The notes under the pieces are model-generated. The model worked only from the letters and a program-made list of their open reading frames with translations, was not told where the DNA came from and did no database searches. This document shows positions 1-14,740 of a DNA stretch of 64,000 bases, one piece after another (positions within the stretch are counted from its first letter, which is position 1; each line of letters starts with the position of its first letter). Source of the DNA: Xestospongia bergquistia (taxonomy: Eukaryota; Porifera; Demospongiae; Haplosclerida; Petrosiidae); NCBI GenBank assembly GCA_963965975.1, contig OZ014425.1, positions 2,679,501-2,743,500 on the forward strand, read 5' to 3'. A program made the translations under genes and the position numbers.

Positions 1-3000
1 ATAGTCTAAACCTTCTAAAGTCTTTAACTTAAAGACTTTAGAGCGTTAATGCAAACTAACTTACTAAACTGTTAATAGCTGTTTATTTAGTTAGTGCCAT
101 AAAGTCCTTTAGACTGAATAGTTTACTTTATAAACTTCTCTCAATAGTCTAAACCTTCTAAAGTATCTTTAACTTAAAGACTTTAGAGCGTTAATGCAAA
201 CTAATTTACTAAACTGTTAATAGCTGTTTATTTAGTTAGTGCCATAAAGTCCTTTACACTGAGCAGTTCACTTTATAAAGTTCTCTCAATAGTCTAAACC
301 TTCTAAAGTCTTTACCTTAACGACTTTAGAGCGTTAATGCAAACTAACTTACTAAACTGTTATCAGCTGTTTATTTAGTTAGTGCCATAAAGTCCTTTAG
401 ACTGAGAAGTTTACTTTATAAACTTCTCTCAATAGTCTAAACCTTCTAAAGTCTTCAACTTAAGACTTTAGGGCGTTAATGCAAACTAACTTACTAAACT
501 GTTAATAGCTGTTTATTTAGTTAGTGCCGTAAAGTCCTTTTGACTGAATAGTTTACTTTATAAACTTCTCTCAATAGTCTAAACCTTCTAAAGACTTTAA
601 CTTAAAGACTTTAGAGCGTTAATGCAAACTAACTTACTAAACTGTTAATAGCTGTTTATTTAGTTAGTGCCATAAAGTCCTATAGACTGAGCAGTTTAAT
701 TTATAAAATTCTCTCAATAGTCCAAACCTTCTAAAGACTTTAACTTAAGGACTTTAGAGCGTTAATGGAAACTAACTTACTAAACTGTTAATAGCTGTTT
801 ATTTAGTTAGTGCCATAAAGTCTTTTAGACTGAGCAGTTTACTTTATAAACTTCTCTCAATAGTCTAAACCTTCTAAAGTTTTTAACTTAAAGACTTTAG
901 AGCGTTAATGCAAACTAACTTACTAAACTGTTAATAGCTGTTTATTTAGTTAGTGCCATAAAGTCCTATAGACTGAGCAGTTTACTTTATAAAAATCTCT
1001 CAATAGTCTAAACCATCTAAAGTCTTTAACTTAAAGACTTTAGAGTGTTAATGCTAACTACCTTACTAAACTGTTAATAGCTCTTTATTTATTTAGTGCC
1101 ATAAAGTCCTTTAGATTGAACAGTTTACTTTTTAAACTTCTCCCAGTAGTCTAAACCATCTAAAGTCTTTAACTTTAGAGCGTTAATGCAAACTAACTTA
1201 CTAAACTGTTAATAGCTCTTTATTTAGTTAGTGCCATAAAGTCCTATAGAATGAGCAGTTTACTTTACAAAGTTCTCTCAAATGTCTAAACCTTCCAAAG
1301 TCTTTAACTTGAAGACTTTAGAGCGTTAATGCAAACTAACTTACTAACCTGTTAATAGCTGTTTACTTATTTAGTGCCATAAAGTCCTTTAGACTGAGCA
1401 GTTTACTTTATAAAATCCTCTCAATAGTCTAAACCATCTGAAGTCTTTAATTTAAAGACTTTAGAGCGTTAATGCAAACTAACTTACTAAACTGTTAATA
1501 GCTGTTTATTTAGTTAGTGCCATAAAGTCCTTTAGACTAAGCAGTTTACTTTATAAACTTCTCTCAATAGTTTAAACCTTCTAAAGTCTTTAACTTAAAG
1601 ACTTTAGAGCGTTAATGCAAACTAACTTACTAAACTGTTAATAGCTGTTTATTTAGTTAGTGCCATAAAGTCATATAGACTGAGCAGTTTACTTTATAAA
1701 AATCTCTCAATAGTCTAATCCTTCTAAAGTCTTTAACTTAAAGACTTTAGAGCATTAATACAAAAAATCTTACTAAACTGTTAATAGCTGTTTATTTAGT
1801 TCGTGCCATAAAGTCCTGTAGACTGAGCAGTTTATTTTATAAACTTCTCTCAATAGTCTAAACCTTCTAAAGTCTTTAACTTAAAGACTTTAGAGCGTTA
1901 ATGCAAACTAACTTACTAAACTGTTAATAGCTGTTTATTTAGTTAGTGCCATAAAGTCATATAGACTGAGCAGTTTACTTTATAAAAAGCTCTCAATAGT
2001 CTAAACCTTCTAAAGTCTTTTACTTAAAGACTTTAGAGCGTTAATGCAAACTACCTTACAAAACTGTTAATAGCTGTTTATTTAGTTAGTGCCATAAAGT
2101 CCTTTAGACTGAGCAGTTTACTTTATAAACTTCTCTCAATACTCTAAAAATTCTAAAGTCTTTAACTTAAAGACTTTAGAGCATTAATGCAAACTAACTT
2201 ATTAAAATGTTAATAGCTGTTTATTTAGTTAGTGCCATAAAGTCCTATAGACTGAGCAGTTTATTTTATAAACTTCTGTTAATAGTCTAAACCTTCTAAA
2301 ATGTCTAACATAAAGACTTTAGAGCGTTAATGCGAACTAACTTACTAAACTGTTAATAGCTGTTTATTTAGTTAGTGCCATAAAGTCTTTTAGACTGAGC
2401 AGTTTACTTTATAAACTTCTCTCAATAGTCTAAACCTTCTAAAGTCTTTAGACTTTTGAGCGTTAATGCAAATTAACTTACTAAACTGTTAATAGCTGTT
2501 TATTTAGTTAGTGCCATAAAGTCCTATAGACTGAGCAGTTTACTTTACAAAGTTCTCTCAAATGTCTAAACCTTCCAAAGTCTTTAACTTGAAGACTTTA
2601 GAGCGTTAATGCAAACAAACTTACTAACCTGTTAATAGCTGTTTATTTATTTAGTGCCATAAAGTCCTTTAGACTGAGCAGTTTACTTTATAAAATTCTC
2701 TCAATAGTCTAAACCATCTGAAGTCTTTAATTTAAAGACTTTAGAGCGTTAATGCAAACTAACTTACTAAACTGTTAATAGCTGTTTATTTAGTTAGTGC
2801 CATAAAGTCCTTTAGACTAAGCAGTTTACTTTATAAACTTCTCTCAATAGTTTAAACCTTCTAAAGTCTTTAACATTAAGACTTTAGAGCGTTAATGCAA
2901 ACTAACTTACTAAACTGTTAATAGCTGTTTATTTAGTTAGTGCCATAAAGTCCTTTAGACTGAGCAGTTTACTTCATAAACTTCTCTCAATAGTCTAAAC

Positions 3001-4450
3001 CTTCTAAAGACTTTAACTGAAAGACTTTAGAGCGTTAATGCAAACTAACTTACTAAACTGTTAATAGCTGTTTATTTAGTTAGTGCCATAAAGTCCTTTA
3101 CACTGAGCAGTTCACTTTATAAAGTTCTCTCAATAGTCTAAACCTTCTAAAGTCTTTACCTTAAAGACTTTAGAGCGTTAATGCAAACTAACTTACTAAA
3201 CTGTTAATAGCTGTTTATTTAGTTAGTGCCATAAAGTCCTTTAGACTGAGAAGTTTACTTTATAAACTTCTCTCAATAGTCTAAACCTTCTAAAGTCTTT
3301 AACTTAAAGACTTTAGAGCGTTAATGCAAACTAACTTACTAAACTGTTAATAGCTGTTTATTTAGTTAGTGCCATAAAGTCTTTTAGACTGAATAGTTTA
3401 CTTTATAAACTTCTCTCAATAGTCTAAACCTTCTAAAGTATCTTTAACTTAAAGACTTTAGAGCGTTAATGCAAACTAATTTACTAAACTGTTAATAGCT
3501 GTTTATTTAGTTAGTGCCATAAAGTCCTTTACACTTAGCAGTTCACTTTATAAAGTTCTCTCAATAGTCTAAACCTTCTAAAGTCTTTACCTTAAAGACT
3601 TTAGAGCGTTAATGCAAACTAACTTACTAAACTGTTAACAGCTGTTTATTTAGTTAGTGCCATAAAGTCCTTTATACTGAGAAGTTTACTTTATAAACTT
3701 CTCTCAATAGTCTAAACCTTCGGAAGTCTTTAACTTAAAGACTTTAGGGCGTTAATGCAAACTAACTTACTAAACTGTTAATAGCTGTTTATTTAGTTAG
3801 TGCCGTAAAGTCCTTTTGACTGAATAGTTTACTTTATAAACTTCTCTCAATAGTCTAAACCTTCTAAAGTCTTTAACTTAAAGACTTTAGAGCGTTAATG
3901 CAAAATAACTTACTAAACTGTTAATAGCTGTTTATTTAGTTAGTGCCATAAAGTCGTATAGACTGAGCAGTTTACTTTATAAAATTCTCTCAATAGTCCA
4001 AACCTTCTAAAGTCTTTAACTTAAAGACTTTAGAGCGTTAATGGAAACTAACTTACTAAACTGTTAATAGCTGTTTATTTAGTTAGTGCCATAAAGTCTT
4101 TTAGACTGAGCAGTTTACTTTATAAACTTCTCTCAATAGTCTAAACCTTCTAAAGTTTTTAACTTAAAGACTTTAGAGCGTTAATGCAAACTAACTTACT
4201 AAACTGTTAATAGCTGTTTATTTAGTTAGTGCCATAAAGTCCTATAGACTGAGCAGTTTACTTTATAAAATTCTCTCAATAGTCCAAACCTTCTAAAGTC
4301 TTTAACTTAAAGACTTTAGAGCGTTAATGGAAACTAACTTACTAAACTGTTAATAGCTCTTTATTTATTTAGTGCCATAAAGTCCTTTAGATTGAACAGT
4401 TTACTTTTTAAACTTCTCTCAGTAGTCTAAACCATCTAAAGTCTTTAACT
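1..4450. repeat. Higher-order duplication in the satellite, offset about 3276 bp
   Basis: Rare monomer variants recur in the same order 3276 bp apart. Examples are TTAGTGCCGT at 521 and 3797, and the block with GCTCTTTATTTATTTAGTG plus a shortened AACTTTAGAGCG near 1080 and 4356. The spacing is about 23 monomers minus small deletions. This indicates block duplication of about 1.1 kb or more inside the array rather than independent monomer turnover. Confidence 0.8.
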
Positions 4451-7400
4451 TTAGAGCGTTAATGCAAACTAACTTACTAAACTGTTAATAGCTGTTTATT
4501 TAGTTAGTGCCATAAAGTCCTTTAGACAGAGCCGATTATTTTATAAACTTCTCTCTATAGTCTAAACCTTCTAAAGTCTTTAACTTGAAGACTTTAGAGA
4601 GTTAATGCAAACTAACTTACTAAACTGTTAATAGGTATTTATTGATTTAGTGCCATAAAGTCCTTTACACTGAGCAGTTTAGTTTATAAAGTTCTCTCAA
4701 TAGTCTGAACCTTCTAAAGTCTTTCACTAAAAGACTTTCGAGAGTTAATACAAACTAAGTTACTAAACTGTTAATAGCTGTTTATTTAGTTAGTGCCATA
4801 AAGTCCTGTAGACTGAGTAGTTTATTTTATAAAATTCTCTCAATAGTGTAAACCTTCTAAAGTCTTTAACTTAAAGACGCTAGGGCGTTAATGCAAACTA
4901 ACTTACTAAACTGTTAATAGCTGTTTATTTAGTTAGAGCCATAAAGTCCTTTAGACTGAGCAGTTTACTTTATAAAAATCTCTCAATAGTGTATACATTC
5001 TGAAGTCTTTAACTTAAAGACTTTATAGCGTTAATGCAAACTAACTTACTAAACTGTTAATAGCTGTTTATTTAGTTAGTGCCATAAAGTCCTTTAGACT
5101 GAGAAGTTTACTTTATAAGCTTCTCTAAATAGTATAAACCTTCTAAAGTCTTTAACTTAAAGACTTTAGAGCGTTAATGCAAACTAACTTACTAAACTGT
5201 TAATAGCTGTTTATTAAGTTAGTGCCATAAATTCCTTTAGACTGAGCAGTTTACTTTATAAACTTCTCTCAATTGTCTAAACCTTCTAAAGTCTTTAACT
5301 TAAAGACTTTAGAGCGTTAATGCAAACTAACTTACTAAACTGTTAATAGCTGCTTATTTAGCTAGTGCCATAAAGTCCTGTAGACTGAGCAGTTTACTTT
5401 ATAAAAACCTCTCAATAGTGTAAACATTCTGAAGTCATTAACTTAAAGACTTTAGAGCGTTAATGCAAACTAACTTACTAAACTGTTAATAGCTGTTTAT
5501 TTAGTAAGTGCCATAGAGTCCTTTAGACGGAGAAGTTTACTTTATAATTTTCTCTAAATAGTCTAAACCTTCTAAAGTCTTTATCTTAACGACTTTAGAG
5601 CGTTAATGCAAACTAACTACTAAACTGTTAATAGCTGTTTATTAAGTTAGTGCCATAAAATCCTTTAGACTGAGCAGTTTACTTTATAATCTCCTCTCAA
5701 TAGTCTAACCCTTCTAAAGTCTTTAACTTAAAGACTTTAGAGCGTTAATGCAAACTAACTTATTAAATTGTTATTTGCTGTTTGTTTAGTTAGTGCCATA
5801 AAGTCCTTTAGAATGAGCAGTTTACTTTATAAACTTCTCTCAATAGTCTAAAGCTTCTAAAGTTTTTAACTTAAAGACTTTAGAGCGTTAATGCAAACTA
5901 ACTTACTAAACTGTTTATAGCTGTTGATTTAGTTAGTGCCATAAAGTCCTTTAGACTGAGCAGTTTACTTTATTAACTCCTCTCAATATTCTAAACCTAC
6001 TAAAGTCGATAACTTAAAGACTTTAGAGCGTTAATGCAAACTAACTTACTAAACTGTTAATAGCTGTTTATTTTGTTAGTGCCATAAAGTCCTTTAGACT
6101 GAGCAGTTTACTTTATAAATTTCTCTCAATAGTCTAAACCTTCTAAAGTCTTTATCTTAAAGACTTTACAGCGTTAATGCGAACTAACTTACTAAACTGT
6201 TAATAGCAGTTTATTTAGTTAGTGCCATAAAATCCTTTAGATTGAGCAGTTTAATTTATAAACTTCTCTCAATAGTCTAAACCTTCTAAAGTCTTTATCT
6301 TAAAGAGTTTAGAGCGTTAATGCAAACAAACTTACTAAACTGTTAATAACTGTTTATTTAGTTAGTGCCATAAAGTCCTTTAGACTAAGCAGTTTACTTT
6401 ATAAACTTCTCTCAATAGTGTAAACCTTCCAAAGTCTTTATCATAAAGACTTTAGAGCGTTAATGCAAACTAACTTACTAAACTGTTAATAGCTCTTTAT
6501 TTAGTTAGTGCCATAAAGTCCTTTAGACTGAGCAGTTTACTTCATAAACTTCGCTCAATAGTCTAAACATTCTAAAGATTTTAACTTAATGACTTTAGAG
6601 CGTTAATGCTAACTAACTTACTAAACTGTTAATAGCTGTTTTTTTAGTTAGTGCCATAAAGTCCTTTAGACTGAGCAGTTTACTTTATAAAGTTCTCTCA
6701 ATAGTCTAAACCTTCTAAAGTCTTTAACTTCAAGACTTTAGAGCGTTAATGCGAACTAACTTACTAAACTGTTAATAGCTGTTTATTTAGTTAGTGCCAT
6801 AAAGTCCTATAGACTGAGCAGATTACTTTATAAAATTCTCTCAATAGTCTAAACCGTCTGAAGTCTTTAACTTAAAGACTTTAGAGCGTTAATGCAAACT
6901 AACTTACTAAACTGTTAATAGCTGTTTATTTAGTTAGTGCCATAAAGTCCTTTAGACTGAGCAGTTTACTTTATAAACTTCTCTCAATAGTCTAAACATT
7001 CTAAAGTCTTTAACTTAAAGACTTTAGAGCGTTAATGCAAACTAACTTACTAAACTGTTAATAGCTGTTTATTTATTTAGTGCCGTAAAGTCCTATAGAC
7101 TGAGCAGTTTACTCTATAAAAATCTCTCAATAGTCTAAACCTTCTAAAGTCTTTACCTTAATGACTTTAGAGCGTTTATACAAACAAACTTACTAAACTG
7201 TTAATAGCTGTTTATTTAGTTAGTGCCATAAAGTCCTGTAGACTGAGCAGTTTATTTTATAAACTTCTTTCAATAGTCTAATCCTTCTAAAGTCTCTAAC
7301 TTTAAGACTTTAGAGCGTTATTGCGAAATAACACACTGAACTGTTAATAGCTGTTTATTTACTTTGTGCCATAAAGTCCTTTAGACTGAGCAGTTTACTT

Positions 7401-10400
7401 TATAAAGCTCTCTTAATAGTCTAAACCTTCTAAAGTCTTTACCTTAAAGACTTTAGAGCGTTAATGCAAACTAACTTACTAAACTGTTAATAGCTGTTTA
7501 TTTAGTTAGTGCCATAAAGTCCTATAGATTGAGCAGTTTACTTTATAAAATTCTCTCATTAGTCTAAACCTTCTAAAGTCTTTAACTTAAAGACTTTAGA
7601 GCGTTAATGCAAACTAACTTACTAAACTGTTAATAGCTGTTTATTTAGTTAGTGCCATAAAGTCCTTTAGACTTAGCAGTTTACTTTATAAACTTCTCTC
7701 AATAGTCTAAACCTTCTAAAGTCTTTAACTTAAAGACATTAGAGCGTTAATGCAAACTAACTTACTAAACTGTTAAAAGCTGTTTATTTAGTTAGTGCCA
7801 TAAAGTCCTATAGACTGAGCAGTTTACTTTATAAAAATCTCTCAATAGTCTAAACCTTCTAAAGTCTTTAACTTAAAGACTTTAGAGCGTTAATACAAAC
7901 AAACTTACTAAACTGTTAATAGCTGTTTATTTAGTTAGTGCCATAAAGACCTGTAGACTGAGCAGTTTATTTTATAAACTTCTCTCAATAGTCTAATCCT
8001 TCAAAGGTCTCTAACTTTAAGATTTTAGAGCGTTAATGCAAACTAACTTCCTAAACTGTTAATAGCTGTTTATTTGCTTAGTTCCATAAAGTCCTTTAGA
8101 CTGAGCAGTTTACTTTATAAACTTCTCTCAATATTCTTTACCTTCTAAAGTCTTTAACTTAAAGACTTTAGAGTGTTAATGCAAACTAACTTACTAAACT
8201 GTTAATAGATGTTTATTTAGTTAGTGCCATAAAGTCCTATAGACTGAGCAGTTTACTTTATAAGATTCTCTCAATAGTCTAAACTTTCTAAAGTCTTTAA
8301 CTTAAAGACTTTAGAGCGTTAATGGCAACTAACTTACTAAACTGTTAATAGCTGTTTATTTAGTTAGTGCCATAAAGTCCTATAGACTGAGCAGTTTACT
8401 TTATAAACTTCTCTCAATAGTCTAAACCTTCTAAAGTCTTTAACTTAAAGACTTAAAGCGTTAATGCAAACTAACTTACTAAACTGTTAATAGCTGTTTA
8501 TTCAGTTAGTGCCATAAAGTCCTATTGACTGAGTAGTTTACTTTATAAAAATCTCTCAATAGTCTAAACCTTCTAAAGTCTTTAACTTAAAGACTTTAGA
8601 GAGATAATGCAAACTATCTTACTAAACTGTTAATAGGTGTTTATTTAGTTGGTGCGATAAAGTCCTTTAGATTGAACAGATTACTTTATAACCTCTCTCA
8701 GTAGTCTAAACCATCTAAAGTCTTTAACTTTAGAGCGTTAATGCAAACTAACTTACTAACCTGTTAATAGCTGTTTATTTATTTAGTGCCATAAAGTCCT
8801 TTAGACTGAGCAGTTTACTTTATAATGTTCTCTCAATAGTCTAAACCTTTTCAAGTCTTTAACTTAAAGACTTTAGAGCGTTAATACAAACTAACTTACT
8901 AAACTGTTAATAGCTGTTTATTTAGTTAGTGTCATAAAGTCCTGTAGACTGAGTAGTTTATTTTATAAACTTCTCTCAATAGTCTAAACCTTCTAAATTC
9001 TTTAACTTAAGGACTCTAGAGCGTTAATGCAAACTAACTTACTAAACTGTTAATGGCTGTTTATTTAGTTAGTGCCATAAAGTCCTTTAAATTGAGCAGT
9101 TTACTTTATGAAAATCTCTCAATAGTGTAAACCTTCTAACGTCTTTAACTTAAAGACTTTAGAGCGTTAATGCAAACTAACTTACTAAACTGTTAATAGC
9201 TGTTTATTAAGTTAGTGCCATAAAGTCCATTAGACTGAGCAGTTTACTTTATAAACCTCTCTCAATTGTCTAAACCTTCTAAAGTCTTTAACTTAAAGAC
9301 TTTAGAGCGTTAATGCAAACTAACTTACTAAACTGTTAATGGCTGTTTATTTAGCTAGTGCCATAAAGTCCTTTAGACTGAGCAGTTTACTTTATAAAAA
9401 TCTCTCAATAGTGTAAACGTTCTGAAGTCTTTAACTTAAAGACTTTAGAGCGTTAATGCAAACTATCTTATTAAACTGTTAATAGCTGTTTATTTAGAAA
9501 GTGCCATAAAGTCCTTTAGACTAAGAAGTTTACTTTATAATCTTCTCTAAATAGTCTAAACCTTCTAAATTTTTAAACTTAAAGACTTTAGAGCGTTAAT
9601 GTAAACTAATTACTAAACTGTTAATAGCTGTTTATTTAGTTAGTGCCATAAAGTCCTTTAGACTGGGCAGTTTACTTTATAAACTTCTCTCAATAGTCTA
9701 AACCTTCTAAAGTCTTTAACTTAAAGACTTTAGAGCGTTAATGCAAACTAACTTACTAAATTTTTAATTGCTGTTTGTTTAGTTAAAGCCATAAAGTCCT
9801 TTAGAATGAGAAGTTTACTTTATAAACTTCTCTCAATAGTCTAAACCTTCTAAAGTCTTTAACTTGAAGACTTTAGAGCGTTAATGCAAACTAACTTACT
9901 AAACTGTTAATAGCTGTTTATTTAGTTAGTGCCATAAAGTCCTTTAGACTGAGCAGTTTACTTCATTAACTTCTCTCGATATTCTAAACCTACTAAAGTC
10001 GATAACTTAAAGACTTTAGAGCGTTAATGCAAACTAACTTACTAAACTGTTAATAGCTGTTTATTTACTTAGTGCCATAGAGTCCTTTAGACTGAGCATT
10101 TTACTTCATAATCTTCTCACAATAGTCTAAACCTTCTAAAGGCTTTTACTCAAAGACTTTAGAGCGTAAATGCAAACTAACTTACTAAACCGTTAATAGC
10201 TGTTTATTTAGTTAGTGCCATAAAGTCCTTTAGACTGAGCAGTTTACTTTATAAAGATCTCTCAATAGTCTAAACCTTCTAAAGTCTTTATCTTAAAGAC
10301 TTTACAACGTTAATGCGAACTAAATTACTAAACTGTTAATAGCTGTTTATTTAGTTAGTGCCATAAAGTCCTTTAGACTGAGCAGTTTAATTTATAAACT

Positions 10401-10780
10401 TCTCTCAATAGTCTAAACCTTCTAAAGTCTTTAACTTAAAGAGTTTAGAGAGTTAATGCAAACTAACTTACTAAACTGTTAATAGCTGTTTATTTAGTTA
10501 CTGCCATAAAGTCCGTTAGACTGAGCAGTTTACTTTATAAACTTCTCTCAATAGTCTAAACCTTCTAAAGTCTTTAACTTAAAGACTTCATAGCGTTAAT
10601 GCAAACTAACTTACTAAACTGTTAATAGCTGTTTATTTAGTTAGTGCCATAAAGTCCTGTAGACTAAGCAGTTTACTTTATAAACTTCTCTCAATAGTCT
10701 AAACCTTCTAAAGTCTTTAACTTAAAGACTTTAGAGCGTTAATGCAAATTAACTTACTAAACTGTTAATAGCTGTTTATT

Positions 10781-12900
10781 TAGTTAGTGCCATAGTCCTT
10801 TAGACTGCGCAGTTTATTTCATGAAATCTCTCAATAGTCTAAACCTTCTAAAGTCTTTATTTTGAAGACTTTAGAGAGTTAACGCAAACTAACTTACTAA
10901 ACTGTTAATAGCTGTTTATTTAGTTAGTGCCATAAAGTCCTTTAGACTGAGCAGTTTACTTTATAAACTTCTCTCAATAGTCTAAACCTTCTAAAGTCTT
11001 TAACTTAAAGACTTCAGAGCGTTAATGCAAACTAACTTACTAAACTGTTAATAGCTGTTTATTTAGTTAGTGCCATAGAGTCCTTTAGACTGAGCATTTT
11101 ACTTCATAAACTTCTCACAATAGTCTAAACCTTCTAAAGGCTTTTACTCAAAGACTTTAGAGCGTAAATGCAAACTAACTTACTAAACCGTTAATAGCTG
11201 TTTATTTAGTTAGTGCCATAAAGTCCTTTAGACTGAGCAGTTTACTTTATAAACTTCTCTCAATAGTCTAAACCTTCTAAAGTCTTTATCTTAAAGACTT
11301 TACAACGTTAATGCGAACTAAATTACTAAACTGTTAATAGCTGTTTACTTAGTTAGTGCCATAAAGTCCTTTAGACTGAGCAGTTTAATTTATAAACTTC
11401 TCTCAATAGTCTAAACCTTCTAAAGTCTTTAACTTAAAGAGTTTAGAGAGTTAATGCAAACTAACTTACTAAACTGTTAATAGCTGTTTATTTAGTTACT
11501 GCCATAAAGTCCGTTAGACTGTGCAGTTTACTTTATAAACTTCTCTCAATAGTCTAAACCTTCTAAAGTCTTTACCTTAAAGACTTTATAGCGTTAATGC
11601 AAACTAACTTACTAAACTGTTAATAGCTGTTTATTTAGTTAGTGCCATAAAGTCCTGTAGACTAAGCAGTTTACTTTATAAACTTCTCTCAATAGTCTAA
11701 ACCTTCTAAAGTCTTTAACTTAAAGAGTTTAGAGCGTTAATGCAAATTAACTTACTAAACTGTTAATAGCTGTTTATTTACATAGTGCCATAAAGTCCTT
11801 TAGACTGAGCAGTTTACTTTATAAACTTCTCTCAATAGTCTAAACCTTCTAAAGTCTTTAACTTAAAGACTTTAGAGCGTTAATGCAAACTAACTGACTA
11901 AACTGTTAATAGCTGTTTATTTAGTTAGTGCCATAAAGTCCTTTATACTGAGCAGTTTACTTTATAAACTGCTATCAATAGTCTAAACCTTCTAAAGTCT
12001 TTATCTTAAAGACTTTTGAGCGTTAATGCAAACTAACTTACTAAACTGTTAGTAGCTGTTAATTTAGTTAGTGCCATAAAGTCCTTTAGACTGAGCAGTT
12101 TACTTTATAAACTTCTCTCAATAGTCTAACCCTTCTAAAGTCTTTAACTTAAACACTTTAAAGCGTTAATGCAAAATAACTTACTAAAGTGTTAATAGCT
12201 GTTTATTTAGTTAGTGCCATAAAGTTCTTTAGACTTTAGCAGTTTACTTTATAAAAACCTCTCAATAGTCTAAACCTTCTAAAGTCTTTAACTTAAAGAC
12301 TTTAGAGCGTTAATGCAAACTAACTTACTAAACTGTTAATAACTGTTTATTTAGTTAGTGCCATAAAGTCCTTTAGACTGAGCAGTTTACTTTATAAAAT
12401 TCTCTCAATAGTCTAATCATTCTAAAGTCTTTAACTTAAAGACTTTAGAGCGTTAATGCAAACTCACTTACTAAACTGTTAATAGCTGTTTATTTAGTTA
12501 GTGCCATAAAGTCCTTTAGACTGAGCAGTTTAGTTTATAAAAATCTCTCAATAGTCTAAACCTTCTAAAGTCTTTAACTTAAAGACTTTATAGCGTTAAT
12601 GCAAACAAACTTATTAAACTCTTAATAGCTGTTTATTTATTTATTGCCATAAAGTCCTGTATACTGAGCAGTTTATTTTATAAACTTCTCTCAGTAGTCT
12701 AAACCATCTAAAGTCTTTAACTTAAAGACTTTAGAGCGTTAATGCAAACTAACTTACTAAACTGTTAATAGCTGTTTATTTAGTTAGTGCCATAGTCCTT
12801 TAGACTGCGCAGTTTATTTCATGAAATCTCTCAATAGTCTAAACCTTCTAAAGTCTTTATTTTGAAGACTTTAGAGAGTTAACGCAAACTAACTTACTAA
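10781..12900. repeat. Satellite block copied at 2000-bp spacing
   Basis: A shortened variant, TAGTTAGTGCCATAGTCC (three bases missing), followed by GCGCAGTTTATTTCATGAAA and then TTTTGAAGACTTTAGAGAG, occurs at 10781 and again at 12781. That is exactly 2000 bp, about 14 monomers. A different block recurs with about 998 bp spacing (TGAGCATTTT at 10093 and 11091). Confidence 0.8.
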
Positions 12901-14740
12901 ACTGTTAATAGCTGTTTATTTAGTTAGTGCCATAAAGTCCTTTAGACTGAGCAGTTTACTTTATAAAGTTCTCTCAATAGTCTAAACCTTCTAAAGTCTT
13001 TAACTTAAAGACTTTAGAGCGTTAGTGCAAACTAACTTAATAACTGTTAAAAGCTGTTTATTTAATTAGTGCCATAAAGACCTTTAGACTGAGCAGTTTA
13101 TTTTATAAACTTCTCTCAATAGTCTCAACATTCTAAAGTGTCTAACATAAAGACTTTAGAGCGTTAATGCAAACTAACTTACTAAACTGTTAATAGCTGT
13201 TTATTTAGTTAGTGCCATAAAGGTCTTTAGACTGAGCAGTTTACTTTATAAACTTCTCTCAATAGTCTAAATCTTCTAAAGTTTTAACTTAAAGACTTTA
13301 GAGCGTTAATGCAAACTAACTTACTAAACTGTTAATAGCTGTTTATTTAGTTAGTGCTATAAAGTCCTGTAGACTGAGCAGTTTATTTTATAAAATTCTC
13401 TCAATAATCTAAGCCATATAATGTGTCTAACATAAAGACTTTAGAGCGTTAATGCAAACTAACTGACTAAACTGTTAATAGCTGTTTATTTAGTTAGTGC
13501 CATAAAGTCCTATAGACTGAGCAGTTTACTTTAAAAAACTTCTCTCAATAGTCTAAACCTTCTAAAGTCTTTAACATAAAGACTTTAGAGCGTTAATGCG
13601 AACTAACTTACTAAACCGTTAATAGCTGTTTATTTAGTTAGTGCCATAAAGTCTTATAGACTGAGCAGTTTACTTTATAAAATTCTCTCAATAGTCTAAA
13701 CCTTCTAAAGTCTTAACTTAAAGACTTTAGAGCGTTAATGCAAACTAACTTACTAAACTGTTAATAGCTGTTTATTTAGTTAGTGCCATAAAGTCCTATA
13801 GACTGAGCAGTTTACTTTATAAAAATCTCTCAATAGTCTAAACCTTCTAAAGTCTTTAACTTAAAGACTTTAGAGCGTTAATGCAAACTAACTTACTAAA
13901 CTGTTAATAGCTGTTTATTTAGTTAGTGCCATAAAGTCCTTTAGACTGAGCAGATTACTTTATAAACTTCTCTCAGTAGTCTTAACCATCTAAAGTCTTT
14001 AACTTAAAGACTTTAGAGCGTTAATGCAAACTAACTTACTAAACTGTTAATAGCTGTTTATTTAGTTAGTGCCATAAAGTCCTTTAGACTGAGCAGTTTA
14101 TATTATAAACTTCTCTCAATAGTCTAAACCTTCTAAAGTCTTTAACTTAAAGACTTTAGAGCATTAATGCAAACTAACTTACTAAACTGTTAATAGCTGT
14201 TTATTTAGTTAGTGCAATAAAGTCCTTTAGACTGAGCAGTTTACTTTGTAAAATTTTCTCAATAGTCTAAACCTTCTAAAGTCTTTAACTTAAAGACTTT
14301 AGAGCGTTAATGCAAACTAACTTACTAAACTGTTAATAGCTGTTTATTTAGTTAGTGCCACAAAGTCCTGTAGACTGAGCAGTTTATTTTATAAACTTCT
14401 CTCAATAGTCTAAACCTTCAAAAGTGTATAACATAAAGACTTTAGAGCGTTAATGCAAACTAACTTACTAAACTGTTAATAGCTGTTTATTTAGTTAGTG
14501 CCATAAAGTCCTTTATACTGAGCAGTTTACTTTTTAAACTTCTCTCAATAGTCTAAACCTTCTAAAGTCTTTAACTTAAAGACTTTAGACCGTTAATGCA
14601 AACTATCTTACTAAACTGTTAATAGCTGTTTATTTAGTTAGTGCCATAAAGTCCTAGAGACTGAGCAGTTTACTTTATAAAATTCTCTCAATAGTCTAAA
14701 CATTCTAAAGTCTTTAACTTAAAGACTTTAGAGCGTTAAT